DNA from: Salinivirgaceae bacterium
GTDB taxonomy: Bacteria > Bacteroidota > Bacteroidia > Bacteroidales > SZUA-534
Assembly: GCA_024405635.1 (NCBI GenBank)
Contig: JAKSOL010000002.1
Location: 153,458-217,457, forward strand
Length of the DNA stretch: 64,000 nt
Reading direction: 5' to 3'
Part shown: positions 63,930 to 64,000 of the stretch, in pieces
Numbering within the stretch: position 1 is the stretch's first letter
Layout of the letters: every line of letters starts with the position of its first letter
Made by a program: the position numbers and the translations under genes
Notes under the pieces: generated by a model
Told to the model about the DNA's origin: nothing
Database searches by the model: none
What the model saw: only the letters and a program-made list of their open reading frames with translations

Positions 63930-64000
63930 TTGCTCCGCCTACTATCCATATTGACCGCTATTCTGCTGAGCCTGACGGCTGCGGCACAGCGCTATCCGGT
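63930..64000 (+). CDS. Exported protein, first 23 codons only (3' end outside window)
   Basis: A frame from TTG 63930 gives a typical signal peptide: MLRLLSILTAILLSLTAAAQ, then RYP at the window edge. GC-rich codons match the ends of the giant genes. Similar short starts precede very large T9SS-linked proteins, but three mature residues are too few to decide. Confidence 0.5.
   Translation, partial: MLRLLSILTAILLSLTAAAQRYP

Noticed and set aside
45872..64000. Prophage, transposon or integrative element
   Set aside because: No integrase, transposase, relaxase, capsid or tail gene and no att-like flanks seen; only direct repeats around one gene and composition shifts, so no mobile element is called.

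Overview
The window reads as chromosomal DNA of a Bacteroidota bacterium, most likely order Bacteroidales. It has a TonB-dependent receptor, Bacteroidetes-type promoters (TTTG, 18-20 nt, TAnnTTTG), type IX secretion (T9SS) C-terminal sorting domains, SprB and BspA-type repeats, DUF5683, DUF1573 and FISUMP families, and lipid A genes (lpxH, lpxK). No rRNA, CRISPR array, integrase or transposase was found. Two tRNAs are present: Ala(GGC) and Gln(TTG).

Layout. 1-2644 (minus): a TonB-dependent receptor, cut by the window edge, behind a YfiR-like protein. 3036-9323 (minus): a parA-parB-DUF5683-mltD-SGNH hydrolase-dtd-SRPBCC run linking chromosome partition to wall remodelling. 9654-15568: tRNA-Ala, mnmA, an AraC regulator, ychF, two VOC proteins and an inositol-monophosphatase-like gene. 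15812-22283 (plus): a TlpA-like thioredoxin, lpxH, a lipoprotein plus secreted-protein pair, sppA, lpxK and a small coiled-coil membrane protein. 22485-30373: transketolase, a T9SS LRR protein, a PLP-fold protein that lacks its Schiff-base lysine, tRNA-Gln, a lipoprotein, a serpin and an M24 aminopeptidase.

30680-41914 (plus) is the most striking part: ten closely spaced genes, with the first clear terminator only after the last. They encode CheR, a degenerate CheR, a receiver-less CheB, a membrane GAF protein, a membrane GAF-PAS-PAS-SpoIIE phosphatase, a SiaB-like kinase, a SiaC-like switch protein with Thr at residue 68, a TerB/FHA-like/ABCG-type transporter, a lipoprotein and a secreted protein. 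The last two are paralogous to the pair at 17806-19222. No CheA, CheW, MCP or diguanylate cyclase is nearby. I infer a partner-switching pathway in which a phosphatase/kinase pair controls SiaC, chemotaxis-type methylation may tune the sensor, and a transporter plus envelope proteins are the output.

42043-45871: a small alarmone-hydrolase-like HD protein, clpS, a DUF1573 protein, an aminotransferase and a TerC protein, all ordinary chromosome. From 45872 the character changes to an accessory region. It holds a gene remnant, an AAA-ATPase/PD-(D/E)XK gene with an early in-frame stop, a 1505-residue secreted protein, a FISUMP-like lipoprotein, a 2747-residue SprB-repeat T9SS protein, an AlbA-type ATP-binding gene flanked by about 60-bp direct repeats, and the first codons of another exported protein. 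Base composition switches abruptly inside the two giant genes, near 51930 (GC-rich to AT-rich) and near 58815 (back to GC-rich), which suggests a recombinant or chimeric locus.
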